The notes below the pieces were generated by a model, which saw only the letters and a list, made by a program, of their open reading frames with translations, was not told the DNA's origin and did no database searches. A stretch of 64,000 nt of DNA, from contig QHUS01000065.1 in NCBI GenBank assembly GCA_003222035.1, positions 17,735 through 81,734 of the forward strand. Reading direction: 5' to 3'. Source of the DNA: Gemmatimonadota bacterium (GTDB lineage: Bacteria; Gemmatimonadota; Gemmatimonadetes; Gemmatimonadales; GWC2-71-9). A program made the position numbers and the translations under genes. Positions 35,531-45,039 of this stretch are shown here, in pieces (the stretch's first letter is position 1; each line of letters starts with the position of its first letter).

Positions 35531-36486
35531 CCGGGCCGCCACGCGATGAGAATCTTCCCCACATTGCGGTTCTCTCGCATGCGCTGGAACGCATCGGCCG
35601 CGCGCTCCGCGGGGAACACCGCGTCCACGATCACTCGCATCGCGCCGTCCCCCAACGCGGGGAGCAGCTCTTCCTTGAACCGTTTCACGATCGTCGCCTT
35701 TTCGGCGCGACTGCGGGCCCGGAGCGTCGAGCCCACGATCCGGGCTCGCTTGCGCATCAGCAGGCCGAGATCGAGGTCCGCGTCGGCGCCCGACATGGTC
35801 GCGATGATCACGATCCGGCCTCCCGCCTTGAGTACCTTGAGGTCCCCCGCAAGGCTCGCACGGCCCACGGGATCGAGCACGACGTCCACGGCCTCCCGCC
35901 CCCACCGGGCGTCGATCTCCGCCGCGAAGTCGCGCCGCGACGTATCGAGCACCAGGTCCGCGCCCGCAGACGCGATGGCTGGAACCTTGTCCGCGCTGCG
36001 CGTCGTCGCTGCAACCCGTGCGCCGCTGTGCTTGGCGACCTGGATGGCCGCGAGGCCCACGCCCGAGGCGCCCGCGTGAATCAGCACGGTCGCCCCCGGT
36101 GCGATGCCCGCCTCCATGACGAGATTCGCGAAGGCGGTGAGAAACGCCTCGGGAATCCCCGCGGCGGGCACCAGGTCGAGACCGGCGGGCGCCGGAAACA
36201 CCTGTCCCGTCGGCGCGGCAACGTACTCGGCGTGGCCGCCACCCGCCAGCAACGCGCAGACGCGCTCGCCGGTGTCGTCGCGTGTGCCCGACACTTCGAG
36301 ACCTGGGATGCTCGATTCCCCCGACGGCGGCGGATAGCGACCGGCGATCTGTAGCAGGTCCGCGCGATTCACTCCCGACGCCGTGACCCGGATCAGGATC
36401 TCACCGGTGGCGGGCTCGGGCTGAGCCGTTTCGGGGAGCGACACCGCATAGCGATCCTGTCGCTCGATTGCCTGCAGGTATCTCAT
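35527..36486 (-). CDS. NADPH:quinone oxidoreductase, PIG3-like zinc-independent MDR
   Basis: A 319-residue medium-chain reductase. ASGVNRADLLQIAGRYPPPSG is diagnostic of the PIG3/TP53I3-like quinone oxidoreductases. IHAGASGVGLAAIQVAKHSGARVAAT is the NADPH-binding Rossmann motif and DVVLDPVGRASLAGDLKVLKAGGRIV follows. No catalytic zinc ligands are seen. It starts at MRYLQAIE with a TAGTAT box eight bases upstream, and is divergent from the glycosylase gene with 50 bases between start codons. Confidence 0.9.
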   Translation of the reverse strand: MRYLQAIERQDRYAVSLPETAQPEPATGEILIRVTASGVNRADLLQIAGRYPPPSGESSIPGLEVSGTRDDTGERVCALLAGGGHAEYVAAPTGQVFPAPAGLDLVPAAGIPEAFLTAFANLVMEAGIAPGATVLIHAGASGVGLAAIQVAKHSGARVAATTRSADKVPAIASAGADLVLDTSRRDFAAEIDARWGREAVDVVLDPVGRASLAGDLKVLKAGGRIVIIATMSGADADLDLGLLMRKRARIVGSTLRARSRAEKATIVKRFKEELLPALGDGAMRVIVDAVFPAERAADAFQRMRENRNVGKILIAWRPG

Positions 36487-36494
36487 GGACGCGA

Positions 36495-36500
36495 ATACTA
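36495..36500 (-). promoter_or_regulatory. -10-like TAGTAT 8 nt before ATG (leaderless start)
   Basis: On the minus strand TAGTAT is followed by eight bases and the ATG at 36486, with no ribosome binding site. The divergent glycosylase gene also lacks one; its closest box is the weak CAAAAT nine bases before 36537. Confidence 0.4.
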
Positions 36501-36536
36501 GCCGCGCGGGCAGGCACCGTGCAAAATTTCGCACCT

Positions 36537-37115
36537 ATGAAGCAGCGCTGCTGGACCGGGGACGATTCCGATCCCCTGATGCTCGCCTACCACGACGACG
36601 AGTGGGGCGTTCCGCTTCGCGACGACCAGGACCTGTTCGCGAAGCTCATGCTGGACGGCTTCCAGGCCGGGCTTTCCTGGCGCACGATCCTGCACAAACG
36701 CGCTCGCTTCCTCGAGGTCTTCGACGGCTTCGATCCCGAGCGCATGGCACGCTACGACCGCAAGAAGATCACCCAGCTCCTCAAGGATCCGGGCATCGTG
36801 CGCAACCGCCAGAAGGTCCAGGCGGCGGTCTCGAACGCCCGTGGTTTCCTCGCGTTTCAGGCTCGGGAAGGGTCGTTCGGGACGTTTCTCTGGAGCTTCG
36901 TCGGTGGATCGCCCAAGCAGAACCACCGGCGCTCGCTCCGGGACCTGCCCGCGCGCACACGCGAGTCGGACGCCATGAGCGAAGCCCTCGTGGAGCGCGG
37001 GTTCCACTTCGTCGGACCCACCATCTGCTACGCGTTCATGCAGGCCGTCGGCATGGTGAACGACCACCTCGTGACCTGTTTCCGTCACCGCGAGCTGCAG
37101 CGCCTCAGTGACTGA
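36537..37115 (+). CDS. tag: DNA-3-methyladenine glycosylase I
   Basis: A 192-residue base-excision-repair enzyme that removes 3-methyladenine from alkylated DNA. The zinc ligands of the Tag family are all present at the expected spacing: Cys5, His19, His177 and Cys181 (KQRCW, AYHDDEWG, NDHLVTCF). YHDDEWGVPLRDDQDLFAKLMLDGFQAGLSW is the conserved N-terminal block, with the catalytic Glu and base-pocket Trp. The ATG at 36537 is chosen because the family begins within a few residues of the first Cys. It overlaps the MFS gene by eight bases. Confidence 0.95.
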   Translation: MKQRCWTGDDSDPLMLAYHDDEWGVPLRDDQDLFAKLMLDGFQAGLSWRTILHKRARFLEVFDGFDPERMARYDRKKITQLLKDPGIVRNRQKVQAAVSNARGFLAFQAREGSFGTFLWSFVGGSPKQNHRRSLRDLPARTRESDAMSEALVERGFHFVGPTICYAFMQAVGMVNDHLVTCFRHRELQRLSD

Positions 37116-38406
37116 CGCGTCCACCGCCGCCGCACTCGAAGCCGCGACGCTGCGGCGGGTCACCCGCCGTCTCATCCCGTTCATGTTCGTGCTGTACATC
37201 GCGAACTATCTGGATCGCGTGAACGTCAGTTTCGCGGCGCTCCACATGAACCGCGACCTGGGGTTCAGCGGGGCGGCATACGGACTCGGCGCCGGCATGT
37301 TCTTTCTGGGCTACTGCCTGTTTCAGGTCCCGAGCAACCTCGTTCTCGCGCGGGTCGGCGCGCGGCGCTGGATCGGGAGCCTGATGATCGTGTGGGGCAC
37401 GATCGCCTCGGCCATGATGCTGGTGCGCGGGGTTGCGAGCTTTTACACGTTGCGCGCCCTGCTCGGCGTGGTCGAGGCAGGTTTTTTTCCGGGCATGATT
37501 CTCTATCTCACCTACTGGTTCCCCGCAGTCGAGCGCGCCCGCGCGGTCGCGAGCTTCATGACCGCGATTCCCGTCTCGGGCGTCGTCGGCGGTCCGCTCT
37601 CGGGCGCCTTGCTCGGCCTGAACGGCGTCGCTGGCCTCGCGGGCTGGCAATGGCTCTTCCTGCTCGAAGGATTGCCCTCGGTGCTACTCGGCGCGGCTGC
37701 GTTGTGGTACCTGACCGACCGGCCGGCAGACGCCCGCTGGCTCCCCGCCGAGGGACGCGCCTGGCTCGTGGAACGGCTGCGCCGGGACCAGTCGTCAGGC
37801 GGTGAGGAGGCGGGGCGCACGCGCGCCAGCCTCCGCCAGGGGCTGCAGGACGGCGTCGTCTGGCGGCTGGGGCTCCTCTACTTCCTTATTATCGCCGGAC
37901 TGTACGGTCAGGGACTGTGGCTGCCGCAGATCATCAAGGGCTCGTCGCAGTTGAGCGATTTGACCGTGGGATTGCTGTCGGTGGCGCCGGCGCTGGTCGC
38001 GGCGGTCGCAATGGTCGCGTGGGGCGCGCGCTCCGACCGGACCGGCGAACGGCACCTGCACGTCGCCGCACCCCTCGCGGCAGGAGCCGTGGGGTTCCTC
38101 GCGACTGCCGTGACGCGCGACGTCCCCCTGCTCGCCACGGCCGCCCTGTCGCTTTCCGCGGTCGGCTTCACCAGCGCGCTGGGGCCGTTTTGGGCGCTCC
38201 CGACCGCCTTTCTCCGCGGCACCGCGGCCGCCGGCGGCATCGCGTTGATTAACGCTCTCGGGAACGTGGCCGGTCTCGCGAGCCCGTATCTCGTCGGGCT
38301 CGTGAAGGACGCGACCGGCGGATACGCCGGCGCGCTGATCGTGCTGGCGCTGCTGATGCTCGCGGGCGCGACCCTCGCGCTCGCGTTGCGCCGCGCCCCG
38401 CGCTAG
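37108..38406 (+). CDS. MFS transporter, ACS (anion:cation symporter) family
   Basis: A 432-residue transporter with about 12 membrane segments, GTG start inside the end of the glycosylase gene. YIANYLDRVNVSFAALHMNRDLGFSGAAYGLGAGMFFLGYCLFQVPSNL and RALLGVVEAGFFPGMILYLTYWFP are typical of the phthalate/tartrate/glucarate branch (residues quoted in part; blocks at about 23-75 and 111-135). It would bring in an organic anion with protons. It is probably co-translated with tag, though no functional link is evident. Its stop shares CTAG with the convergent amidase gene. Confidence 0.88.
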   Translation: MTDASTAAALEAATLRRVTRRLIPFMFVLYIANYLDRVNVSFAALHMNRDLGFSGAAYGLGAGMFFLGYCLFQVPSNLVLARVGARRWIGSLMIVWGTIASAMMLVRGVASFYTLRALLGVVEAGFFPGMILYLTYWFPAVERARAVASFMTAIPVSGVVGGPLSGALLGLNGVAGLAGWQWLFLLEGLPSVLLGAAALWYLTDRPADARWLPAEGRAWLVERLRRDQSSGGEEAGRTRASLRQGLQDGVVWRLGLLYFLIIAGLYGQGLWLPQIIKGSSQLSDLTVGLLSVAPALVAAVAMVAWGARSDRTGERHLHVAAPLAAGAVGFLATAVTRDVPLLATAALSLSAVGFTSALGPFWALPTAFLRGTAAAGGIALINALGNVAGLASPYLVGLVKDATGGYAGALIVLALLMLAGATLALALRRAPR

Positions 38407-40049
38407 GGCCGGCCACCGGCTAGGTCGGCCGAAGGAGCGAAGCGCGGCGGTCGGCGCGCCTTGGTCGCCTGCTCGTACGCGTACGCGAACTTGATGAGGA
38501 GGCCCTCGCTCCACGGGCGCCCGACGAACGAGAGACCCACCGGCAGCCCACGTACGAAGCCCATTGGCACCGTCACATGAGGATAGCCGGCGACCGCCGC
38601 GGGGCTCGAGAAGCTGCCGCCGCCGCCCGGATCGCCGTTCACGAGGTCGGTGAGCGAGGCGGGACCGCCGGTCGGCGCGATCAGCGCGTCGAACTTCTGG
38701 TCGGCCATCACGGCGTCGATCCCCTGCGTGCGCATCAGCAGGTGGTTCTTGTCGAGCGCTTTCAGGTAGTCCTGGTCCGTGAGGGGTCCCTTTGCCTGCG
38801 CCTGCACAAATATTTCTTGGCCGAAATAGATCAGCTCCCTGTCCTTCGCGTGCTCGTTGAACGCGATCAGGTCCTCGAGCGTCTTGGCACCGCTGCCAGG
38901 CGCCCACTCCGCCAGATACCGATTCAGATCCGTCTTGAACTCGTACAGCAGCACGACGAACTCCGAGTCGTCCGTCTGGCCCGCCGTGGCGATGTCCGCG
39001 GGATCGACGATGACCGCGCCCGCCCGTTTGAGGACGTCGAGCGCGGCTTCCATGAGCGCGTCGGTGCCGGGGCTGTACCCCATGAAATGGGAACGGCACA
39101 CGCCCAGCCGCGCGCCCTTCAGTCCATTCGCGTCGAGGAACGTCGTGTAGTCAGTGCGTGACTGCCCTGCGCTGGCGGTCGTCGCCTCGTCACGGGCATC
39201 GACCCCGGTCAGCGCGCCGAGCAAGGTCGCCGCGTCGGCCACGGTCCGTGCCATGGGGCCCGCCGTGTCCTGGCTGTGAGCGATCGGGATGATGCCCGAG
39301 CGGCTCACGAGTCCGAGTGTCGGCTTGATGCCCACGATCCCACAGCACGTGGACGGCGAGACGATCGAGCCATCGGTCTCGGTGCCGATCGCCACCGCGC
39401 ACAGATTGGCCGACACCGCGACGCCCGAGCCCGAGCTCGACCCCGAGGGCGTCCGATCGAGCGCGTAGGGATTGCGGCACTGGCCGCCCCGGCCGCTCCA
39501 ACCGCTCGACGAATGGGTGGAGCGGAAGTTGGCCCACTCCGACAGGTTCGCCTTGCCGAGGATCACCGCGCCGGCGGCGCGCAGGCGATCGACGATGAAG
39601 GCATCGCGCGGCGGAGTCACGCCCGCGAGCGCGAGCGAGCCGGCCGTGGTCAGCATCCGATCCCGCGTAGCCACGTTGTCCTTCACCAGCACCGGAATCC
39701 CGTGCAGCGGTCCGCGCGCGCCCTTGGCCTTGCGCTCCGCGTCCAGTGCCGCGGCTTGTGCCAGTGCGTCGGGATTCGGCTCGAGGACCGCCCGCAGGGC
39801 GGGCCCCTTGCGATCCAGCTCGTCGATGCGCTGGAGGTAGGCGGTCACCAGCGAGCGCGCGCTGTACTTCCCCGACGCCATGCCCGCCTGCAGGTCGGCA
39901 ATGGTCGCTTCTTCGAGCTCGAACGGAGCGGTTGCCGGTGGGCTGACGCCGGGCGCCAGCCCGGGGATTCCGGGACTCGCCGTCGCCAGCGTCCCGCTTG
40001 CGGTCGCGATCTCGAGAAACGCGCGGCGGTCCAGTGTCCAGTCTCTCAT
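38403..40049 (-). CDS. Amidase-signature hydrolase with Tat-like signal
   Basis: A 548-residue amidase. The N-terminus DRRAFLEIATASGTLATASPG looks like a twin-arginine signal. The Ser-cisSer-Lys triad is visible: Lys123 (PVLVKDN), the cis-Ser at about 204 (PSGSSSGSG) and nucleophile Ser228 (TETDGSIVSPS). The length and GVDARDEA-type insert are usual for exported amidases of soil bacteria, which cleave linear amides; GatA is excluded by the signal and by the lack of GatB/C. An AGGAGA site precedes the ATG. It is convergent with the MFS gene. Confidence 0.9.
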   Translation of the reverse strand: MRDWTLDRRAFLEIATASGTLATASPGIPGLAPGVSPPATAPFELEEATIADLQAGMASGKYSARSLVTAYLQRIDELDRKGPALRAVLEPNPDALAQAAALDAERKAKGARGPLHGIPVLVKDNVATRDRMLTTAGSLALAGVTPPRDAFIVDRLRAAGAVILGKANLSEWANFRSTHSSSGWSGRGGQCRNPYALDRTPSGSSSGSGVAVSANLCAVAIGTETDGSIVSPSTCCGIVGIKPTLGLVSRSGIIPIAHSQDTAGPMARTVADAATLLGALTGVDARDEATTASAGQSRTDYTTFLDANGLKGARLGVCRSHFMGYSPGTDALMEAALDVLKRAGAVIVDPADIATAGQTDDSEFVVLLYEFKTDLNRYLAEWAPGSGAKTLEDLIAFNEHAKDRELIYFGQEIFVQAQAKGPLTDQDYLKALDKNHLLMRTQGIDAVMADQKFDALIAPTGGPASLTDLVNGDPGGGGSFSSPAAVAGYPHVTVPMGFVRGLPVGLSFVGRPWSEGLLIKFAYAYEQATKARRPPRFAPSADLAGGRP

Positions 40050-40125
40050 GGCGGTCTCCTGGTCGAATGACAGACGCCGGGAACGTGGCTAAACTTGCTG
40101 CGACCCGGGACCCGCGGCCAGCAAA

Positions 40126-41019
40126 ATGGGGCAGATCGTCGGAGGACAATCGGACGTCGGCAGGCTGCGCCGGGTCCTGGTGAAGCACGCGCGCGACGCG
40201 TTCGGCGACGCCCCGTCGGTCGAGCGCCAGTGGCACGACCTGCGCTATCTCGCCCCACCCGCCGTCCCTGCGGCGATCGCCGAGTATGACGGTTTTCTTA
40301 CGCTCCTCGAGGCGGCCGGCGTCGAGCCGCGCCTCCTGCCACCCGACGGAAGCGTGGGCCTGGACTCGCTCTACGCCCGGGATGTCTCCGTCGTCTGCGA
40401 CCGTGGCGTCATTCTGTGTCGCATGGGCAAGCCCCAGCGGCGGACCGAGACGGCCGCGCAGGAGGCCGCCTTCGACGCCGCGGGCATCCCGATTCGAGGC
40501 CGCATCGGGGACGACGGTACCCTGGAGGGCGGGGATGTCTGCTGGATCGACGAGCGCACGCTGGCCGTGGGCCGGGGCTACCGGACCAACGATGCCGGGA
40601 TCCGGCAACTCACCGAGCTGGTCCGCGATTGCGTCGACGAAGTCGTGGTGGTGCCCCTGCCTCACTGGCGCGGGCCCGAGGACGTGTTCCACCTGATGTC
40701 GATCGTGAGCCCGATCGACCGGGACCTGTTCCTCGTCTACGCACCGCTCCTGCCGGTCCCCTTTCGTGAGGTGTTGCTCTCCCGCGGCATCGAGCTGATC
40801 GAGGTGCCGGAGCCGGAGTTCGACACGCTGGGGTGCAACGTGCTGGCAATCGCGCCCCGCGAGGTGCTGATGGTGGCGGGTAATCCGCAAACGCGCGGCC
40901 GGCTCGAGGGGGCCGGCGTGGCGGTGCGGGAGTTCGCCGGTCGGGAGATCTGCCTGAAGGGGGGCGGTGGGCCGACGTGCCTCACCCGGCCGCTGGTCCG
41001 GGATCGGTGTGACGTGTGA
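40126..41019 (+). CDS. Arginine-deiminase-fold hydrolase, dimethylarginine dimethylaminohydrolase-like
   Basis: A 297-residue pentein-fold enzyme. The guanidine-modifying residues are all visible: Asp in YARDVSVV, EGGD in GTLEGGDVCW, His in EDVFHLMSIVSPI and the nucleophile Cys285 in GGGPTCLTRPL. DDAH-type enzymes hydrolyse methylarginines to citrulline; the family also includes arginine deiminases, amidinotransferases and ornithine cyclodeaminating relatives, so the substrate is open. TAAACT at 40090-40095 may be its -10 box. Monocistronic or with the small lipoprotein downstream. Confidence 0.86.
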   Translation: MGQIVGGQSDVGRLRRVLVKHARDAFGDAPSVERQWHDLRYLAPPAVPAAIAEYDGFLTLLEAAGVEPRLLPPDGSVGLDSLYARDVSVVCDRGVILCRMGKPQRRTETAAQEAAFDAAGIPIRGRIGDDGTLEGGDVCWIDERTLAVGRGYRTNDAGIRQLTELVRDCVDEVVVVPLPHWRGPEDVFHLMSIVSPIDRDLFLVYAPLLPVPFREVLLSRGIELIEVPEPEFDTLGCNVLAIAPREVLMVAGNPQTRGRLEGAGVAVREFAGREICLKGGGGPTCLTRPLVRDRCDV

Positions 41020-41077
41020 CCCCCCGACGGCGGTCGCTCGTCGTATATTGCGGCCGAACCCCCTCTCTTGGAGGCCC

Positions 41078-41284
41078 ATGTCGAAGCAGGCCATCTTGGC
41101 GGTCGCGCTGGCGTGCGCGCTGGCTGCGTGCGGTGGGAAGGAGCACCGGGCCAAGGCAGGCCCAGCCGCGCGATCCAGCCAGCCGGCGGCGACCCGGTCC
41201 CAGAGCCCTCCGTCTACGTCGCAGAAAAAGAAGACGACCAAACCCGATACAACCCGGGGGAAGAACCCCTTGACCAACAACTAG
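41078..41284 (+). CDS. Very small Lys/Ser/Thr-rich lipoprotein
   Basis: A 68-residue lipoprotein. GGAGG lies six bases before the ATG and TATATT at 41043-41048 is a plausible -10 box. The signal MSKQAILAVALACALAACG ends in a lipobox (LAAC, Cys18); the mature 50 residues are disordered, basic and Ser/Thr/Gln/Lys-rich (SQKKKTTKPDTTRG). No domain. Small basic lipoproteins of this kind may interact with peptidoglycan or surface polymers, but nothing here proves it. Confidence 0.75.
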   Translation: MSKQAILAVALACALAACGGKEHRAKAGPAARSSQPAATRSQSPPSTSQKKKTTKPDTTRGKNPLTNN

Positions 41285-41293
41285 GACGGCGGG

Positions 41294-42592
41294 TCAGGCC
41301 GAGGATCGGCGCAACTCGGCGTCGGCACGGTCGCGCTCCACGGCTTCGCCCAGCGAGTCGAACAACTCCCGGGCGCGTTCGAGGTATGCGCGGGCCTCTT
41401 CCTGCTGGCCCAATTTGCTGTGGAACTGTCCGTAGGCGAAGTACACCTGCGCCTCGGTTGCGACCGAGCGCTCGAGCGCCTTGGCCAACTCGATCGCCTG
41501 CTCGAAGAACACGAAGCCCGTTTCGTCACCCTGGGCGCCGCGCAGCCGGCCCATGAGCGTGTAGATCTGCGCCAGATGGCGAATCAGATTCGCGGCGATG
41601 GCGACCTCTTCGGCGCGGCGCAGCTCGGCCTCGGCTTCGAGCAGCCGGCCTGCCTCGAGATCGAGCGCCGCGAGGTTCACGCGGATCGACAGCTCCAGCC
41701 CCGCGTCCCGGGGCGCCCGCTGCACCCAGGCCAGGGCTTCGCGGTAAGCCGCGGACGCGGCATCGTACCGCCCGAGCTGGGCGTCCAGGCGACCCTGCTC
41801 GTTCAGCACGCGCGCCATTTCGTCGGGGGGACCGGCGGATTCGAATCGCTCGCGGGCGCGTCGCAGGTAGTCGCCCGCCGCGGCAAGGTCGTGCTGTTTC
41901 CGCGCCAGCACCCCGAGCTGACGCTCCAGCCGGCCGGCGCGCGGGGCGTCTTGCGCGGCGTCGGCCAGCCGCAGGCCGCGGCTGTACCACGCATGCGTGC
42001 CCGCCCATTGTCCCTGTGCGAGGGCGGCTTCGCCCAACCCCTCGGACGCCGCCGTCGCACCGGCCTGGTCAAACTCTCCCTCGGCGAGCGCGAGCGAACG
42101 CTGGAAGTGCCGCGCCCCCTCGGCGTACTCGCCGAGCGCGAGACGGACGTAGCCGAGGGCGCGCAATGCCTCCACCTCGGGGCGACGGTCCTGCAGCTGC
42201 TCGGCGACGTGCAGGGCCACCTCGTACCACGCGCGCGCCTGGGTGAGCCGGCCACCTTCCTCCTCGAGGTGGCCGGCGCGCAACAACGCGGCCACCACGC
42301 CCGGTGCGTCCCCGCGCTGCTGGCTGTCGAGGGCGTCGGCGTACGCCTTGAACAGCTCCTGGATGTGCTCCGCGATACGGTGGAACGCCTGCGGCATCCG
42401 GCGGCGCAGCTCGTCCAGGTCGACACCTCGCTTTCCCAACGTGAGGTAGGGTCCCGAGCTGGCCCACAGCTTGCGCTCATCCGGTCGCGAGATGGAGACC
42501 AGGAGCGCACGCAGGGGGGTGAGCGCCTCGAGCTCGGGCAGCAGCGCGAGCGCTTTCTCGACCCGAATGGGCGGGAGGTGGGGCTCGGTCAC
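41294..42592 (-). CDS. TPR protein, last gene of the stressosome/sigma-54 operon
   Basis: A 432-residue soluble protein. The GTG start overlaps the stop of the sigma-54 activator by four bases, so it is translationally coupled. After an N-terminal module of about 90 residues ([29 protein letters not shown]), which is unlike TPR, come about eight tetratricopeptide repeats ([64 protein letters not shown]; split here). There is no signal peptide. TPR proteins hold partners; the coupling makes the activator or RsbT the likely partner. Confidence 0.8.
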   Translation of the reverse strand: MTEPHLPPIRVEKALALLPELEALTPLRALLVSISRPDERKLWASSGPYLTLGKRGVDLDELRRRMPQAFHRIAEHIQELFKAYADALDSQQRGDAPGVVAALLRAGHLEEEGGRLTQARAWYEVALHVAEQLQDRRPEVEALRALGYVRLALGEYAEGARHFQRSLALAEGEFDQAGATAASEGLGEAALAQGQWAGTHAWYSRGLRLADAAQDAPRAGRLERQLGVLARKQHDLAAAGDYLRRARERFESAGPPDEMARVLNEQGRLDAQLGRYDAASAAYREALAWVQRAPRDAGLELSIRVNLAALDLEAGRLLEAEAELRRAEEVAIAANLIRHLAQIYTLMGRLRGAQGDETGFVFFEQAIELAKALERSVATEAQVYFAYGQFHSKLGQQEEARAYLERARELFDSLGEAVERDRADAELRRSSA

Positions 42593-44004
42593 AACCCGTA
42601 CTCTTTCATCTTGCGCGTCAGCGTGTTGCGATGGATGCCAAGGATCTCCGCAGCGGCGCCGATCTGCCCGTTCGTGTGGGACAGGACGCGGGCGATGTGC
42701 CGAGCCTCCGCCTCCGCCAACGTCAGCAGGCCACCGCGGGGCCGGTCTCCAAGCGCCGGCTCCTCGCCCCGGAGCTCCTCGGGCAGCTGCTCGGCTCGTA
42801 TGGTCCGGTCGGTGGCCACGATGACGGCGCGCTCGATCACGTTGCGGAGCTCGCGCACGTTGCCGACCCAGGCGTGGTTGCGTAGCAGCTCCAGCGCGCG
42901 ATCGGAGATCGCCTCGATCTGCTTGCCGTAGCGCCGGGCAAACTGGCCGACGAAGTGTGCGGTGAGCAGGAAGAGGTCGTCGCCCCGCTCCGCCAGCGTG
43001 GGGAGCCGGATGGTCACGACGGCGAGGCGGTAGTAGAGATCCTCGCGGAAGCGTCCCTGCTTGATCGCCTCCTTCAGATCGCGATTGGTTGCCGCGATGA
43101 GGCGCACGTCGATGGGGATCGTTTCGCTACCGCCCACGCGCTCGATCTCACGCTCCTGCACGGCGCGGAGGATCTTGGCCTGCAACGCGAGACTCATGTC
43201 GGCGATCTCGTCGAGGAACAGCGTGCCGCTCCCCGCCTGCTCGAAGCGACCGATCTTGCGCGTGATGGCGCCGGTGAACGCGCCCTTCTCGTGGCCGAAC
43301 AGCTCGCTCTCGAGAAGGTTCTCGGGGATCGCGGCACAGTTGACCGCGACGAAGGCGCCCGCCGCGTGCGGCCCGTTCACGTGAATGGTGCGGGCCACGA
43401 CCTCCTTGCCAGTACCGGACTCTCCCTGCACCAGGACGGTGGCCGGACTCCCGGCAACTCGCGCCAGGAGCTTGTAGACCTCGAGCATGGCGGCGCTCTG
43501 CCCGACGAGCGCGTACGGACCGACCGCGTGGGCCTCGACGGCGGGGAGGGGGATTGCCGCCTCGCCGGTCGCCGACCGGAGTCGATCGAGGGCCCGGACC
43601 AGCTCCTCACGGCGCAGCGGCAGGGAGAGGAGATCCAGCACTCCCGATTTCTCGGCGCGCAGCACCAGGCCCATGGACGGCGCCTGGACGGCGGCGATCA
43701 GGCGGGGGCCGCCCGGTGTCGCGCGCAACGAGTCGACCCACCAGGACAGGTCGTCGTCCGGGTGCTCGCCCAGCACCGCCACCACGACGTCCCAGCGGCG
43801 ACCGGCCAGCTGTCGCACGGCGCGCGGCAGATCGGGCGCCGCATCCACCTCGAGCTGTCCGTCGTCCGCCCATTGCCGTAGGTTCTGCATGACGCCGCCG
43901 GCACTCCCCCCTTCGCCGGCGACTACGAGAATCCGCAAGCGCGGCACATCCTCCTTGCGCGGCGTCGCCGCTGAAACCGGCGGGTGCGCGGGAGTGAGGC
44001 TCAT
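42589..44004 (-). CDS. Sigma-54 enhancer-binding protein with degenerate receiver
   Basis: A 471-residue NtrC-type activator. The N-terminal domain (22-145) has the receiver fold pattern but lacks its chemistry: the acidic pair is Ala29-Gly30, the phosphoacceptor position is Val77 and the conserved Lys is Leu128. The AAA+ domain is intact: Walker A GESGTGKE (194-201), the sigma-54-contacting GAFTGA (241-246), Walker B GTLFLDEI (260-267) and the arginine region ([10 protein letters not shown]). The C-terminal Fis-type helix-turn-helix is [26 protein letters not shown] (split; about 446-471). It cannot be controlled by aspartate phosphorylation, and its operon offers RsbT and a TPR protein as alternative inputs. 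Four-base overlaps on both sides. Confidence 0.92.
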   Translation of the reverse strand: MSLTPAHPPVSAATPRKEDVPRLRILVVAGEGGSAGGVMQNLRQWADDGQLEVDAAPDLPRAVRQLAGRRWDVVVAVLGEHPDDDLSWWVDSLRATPGGPRLIAAVQAPSMGLVLRAEKSGVLDLLSLPLRREELVRALDRLRSATGEAAIPLPAVEAHAVGPYALVGQSAAMLEVYKLLARVAGSPATVLVQGESGTGKEVVARTIHVNGPHAAGAFVAVNCAAIPENLLESELFGHEKGAFTGAITRKIGRFEQAGSGTLFLDEIADMSLALQAKILRAVQEREIERVGGSETIPIDVRLIAATNRDLKEAIKQGRFREDLYYRLAVVTIRLPTLAERGDDLFLLTAHFVGQFARRYGKQIEAISDRALELLRNHAWVGNVRELRNVIERAVIVATDRTIRAEQLPEELRGEEPALGDRPRGGLLTLAEAEARHIARVLSHTNGQIGAAAEILGIHRNTLTRKMKEYGL

Positions 44005-44636
44005 CCCCCGGGCCCGGCGCCGCTCACAAACCGAGCAACCAGCGCGAGCGCATCATCCGTGCCTTTCCCATGCTGAGCGAGGATGTGGTCCGCCACCTGT
44101 TGCGGGGTTGCCTCGGGCGGGAGCCCTTCGGCGAAGCCCTCGCGGATGCCGTCGGTAGCGAAGATGAGGGTGTCGCCGGGCGCGACGCGCAGCGTTTCCG
44201 GCTGGAGCCGCGGCAGCTCCGATCCGACAATCCCGCCACGCGTGATGAGCGTCGCTCTGCGGCGTCGCGCTCCGTCGGTGCCATACAGGAGCGTGCCCTC
44301 CACGTTGCCCACGCCAAGCCACGTCAGCGACCGCTCATGCCGATTCACGAGCGCCAGGCTCAGCACGGCGCCGCGGGTTCCGTGGAGCGCACGATGAGAG
44401 CGCTCGACGAGCGCCAGGGGTGATTCGCCGGCGTGCCGCTCGAGCGCGGTGACGGCAGCCCGGGCGGCGGCCGCGGCTTCCGCGCCATGTCCCAGGCCGT
44501 CGGCGACCGCCAGGAGCACCCCGCTCGCGATCGGTTTGACCAGGTGCACGTCCCCGCACTGCGCTTCTCCGGGAAGGGTCCGCATCGCCACGCCCCATTC
44601 GATCACGCGCGCCGTGCCGGGCGAGGTATCACGCAT
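44001..44636 (-). CDS. PP2C-type phosphatase, RsbX-like
   Basis: A 211-residue SpoIIE/PP2C-family phosphatase without sensor domain. [14 protein letters not shown] supplies the metal Asp, and [10 protein letters not shown] is the second metal motif. Size and position resemble RsbX, the feedback phosphatase that resets phospho-RsbS and phospho-RsbR in stressosomes; RsbU has an extra N-terminal domain for RsbT binding that is absent here. It overlaps RsbT by eight bases and the sigma-54 activator by four. Confidence 0.88.
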   Translation of the reverse strand: MRDTSPGTARVIEWGVAMRTLPGEAQCGDVHLVKPIASGVLLAVADGLGHGAEAAAAARAAVTALERHAGESPLALVERSHRALHGTRGAVLSLALVNRHERSLTWLGVGNVEGTLLYGTDGARRRRATLITRGGIVGSELPRLQPETLRVAPGDTLIFATDGIREGFAEGLPPEATPQQVADHILAQHGKGTDDALALVARFVSGAGPGG

Positions 44637-45039
44637 TCTGGCGCCGCCATTTCTTCATGGTGACGGTCGTGCCCTTCCCGACCCCCGAGCTCACGTCGAA
44701 ATCGTCCATGAGGCGCCGCGCACCCGGCAGGCCGAGGCCCAGACCGCCCGACGTCGAGTAGCCGTCCTCGAGCGCGCGCTCCACGTCGCGGATCCCGGGC
44801 CCCTGATCGCGCGCCACGATCACGATGCCGCGGCGGTCGCCGTTGGCCACCAGGCTGAGCGTGACCTCCCCCCGCTTGGCGTACATGAGGATGTTGCGGG
44901 CGATTTCGGAAATCGCGGCGGCGATGACCGTCTGGTCGCCACTCGAGAATCCCGCGTGCGCCGCCAGATCGCGCCCGCGTTGTCGCGCGGTGACGACATC
45001 CACGTCGGCCGCGATCGGGATCAGCAGCTCGTCAGCCAC
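44629..45039 (-). CDS. rsbT: RsbT-type serine/threonine switch kinase
   Basis: A 136-residue HATPase_c_2 kinase. The N-box SEIARNILMYAKRG, ARDQGPGIRDVERALEDGY and the glycine lid GGLGLGLPGARRLMDDFDV match RsbT rather than anti-sigma factor RsbW. RsbT phosphorylates RsbS and RsbR in the stressosome and is released to act on a downstream partner. The start is GTG, overlapping rsbS by eight bases. The normal partner RsbU is not encoded here. Confidence 0.93.
   Translation of the reverse strand: MADELLIPIAADVDVVTARQRGRDLAAHAGFSSGDQTVIAAAISEIARNILMYAKRGEVTLSLVANGDRRGIVIVARDQGPGIRDVERALEDGYSTSGGLGLGLPGARRLMDDFDVSSGVGKGTTVTMKKWRRQNA

Noticed and set aside
44629..45039. RsbT-like gene considered as anti-sigma factor RsbW
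   Set aside because: Gene order after rsbS, length and the GYSTSGGLGLGLPGARR lid fit RsbT; there is no RsbV or sigma-B gene adjacent.
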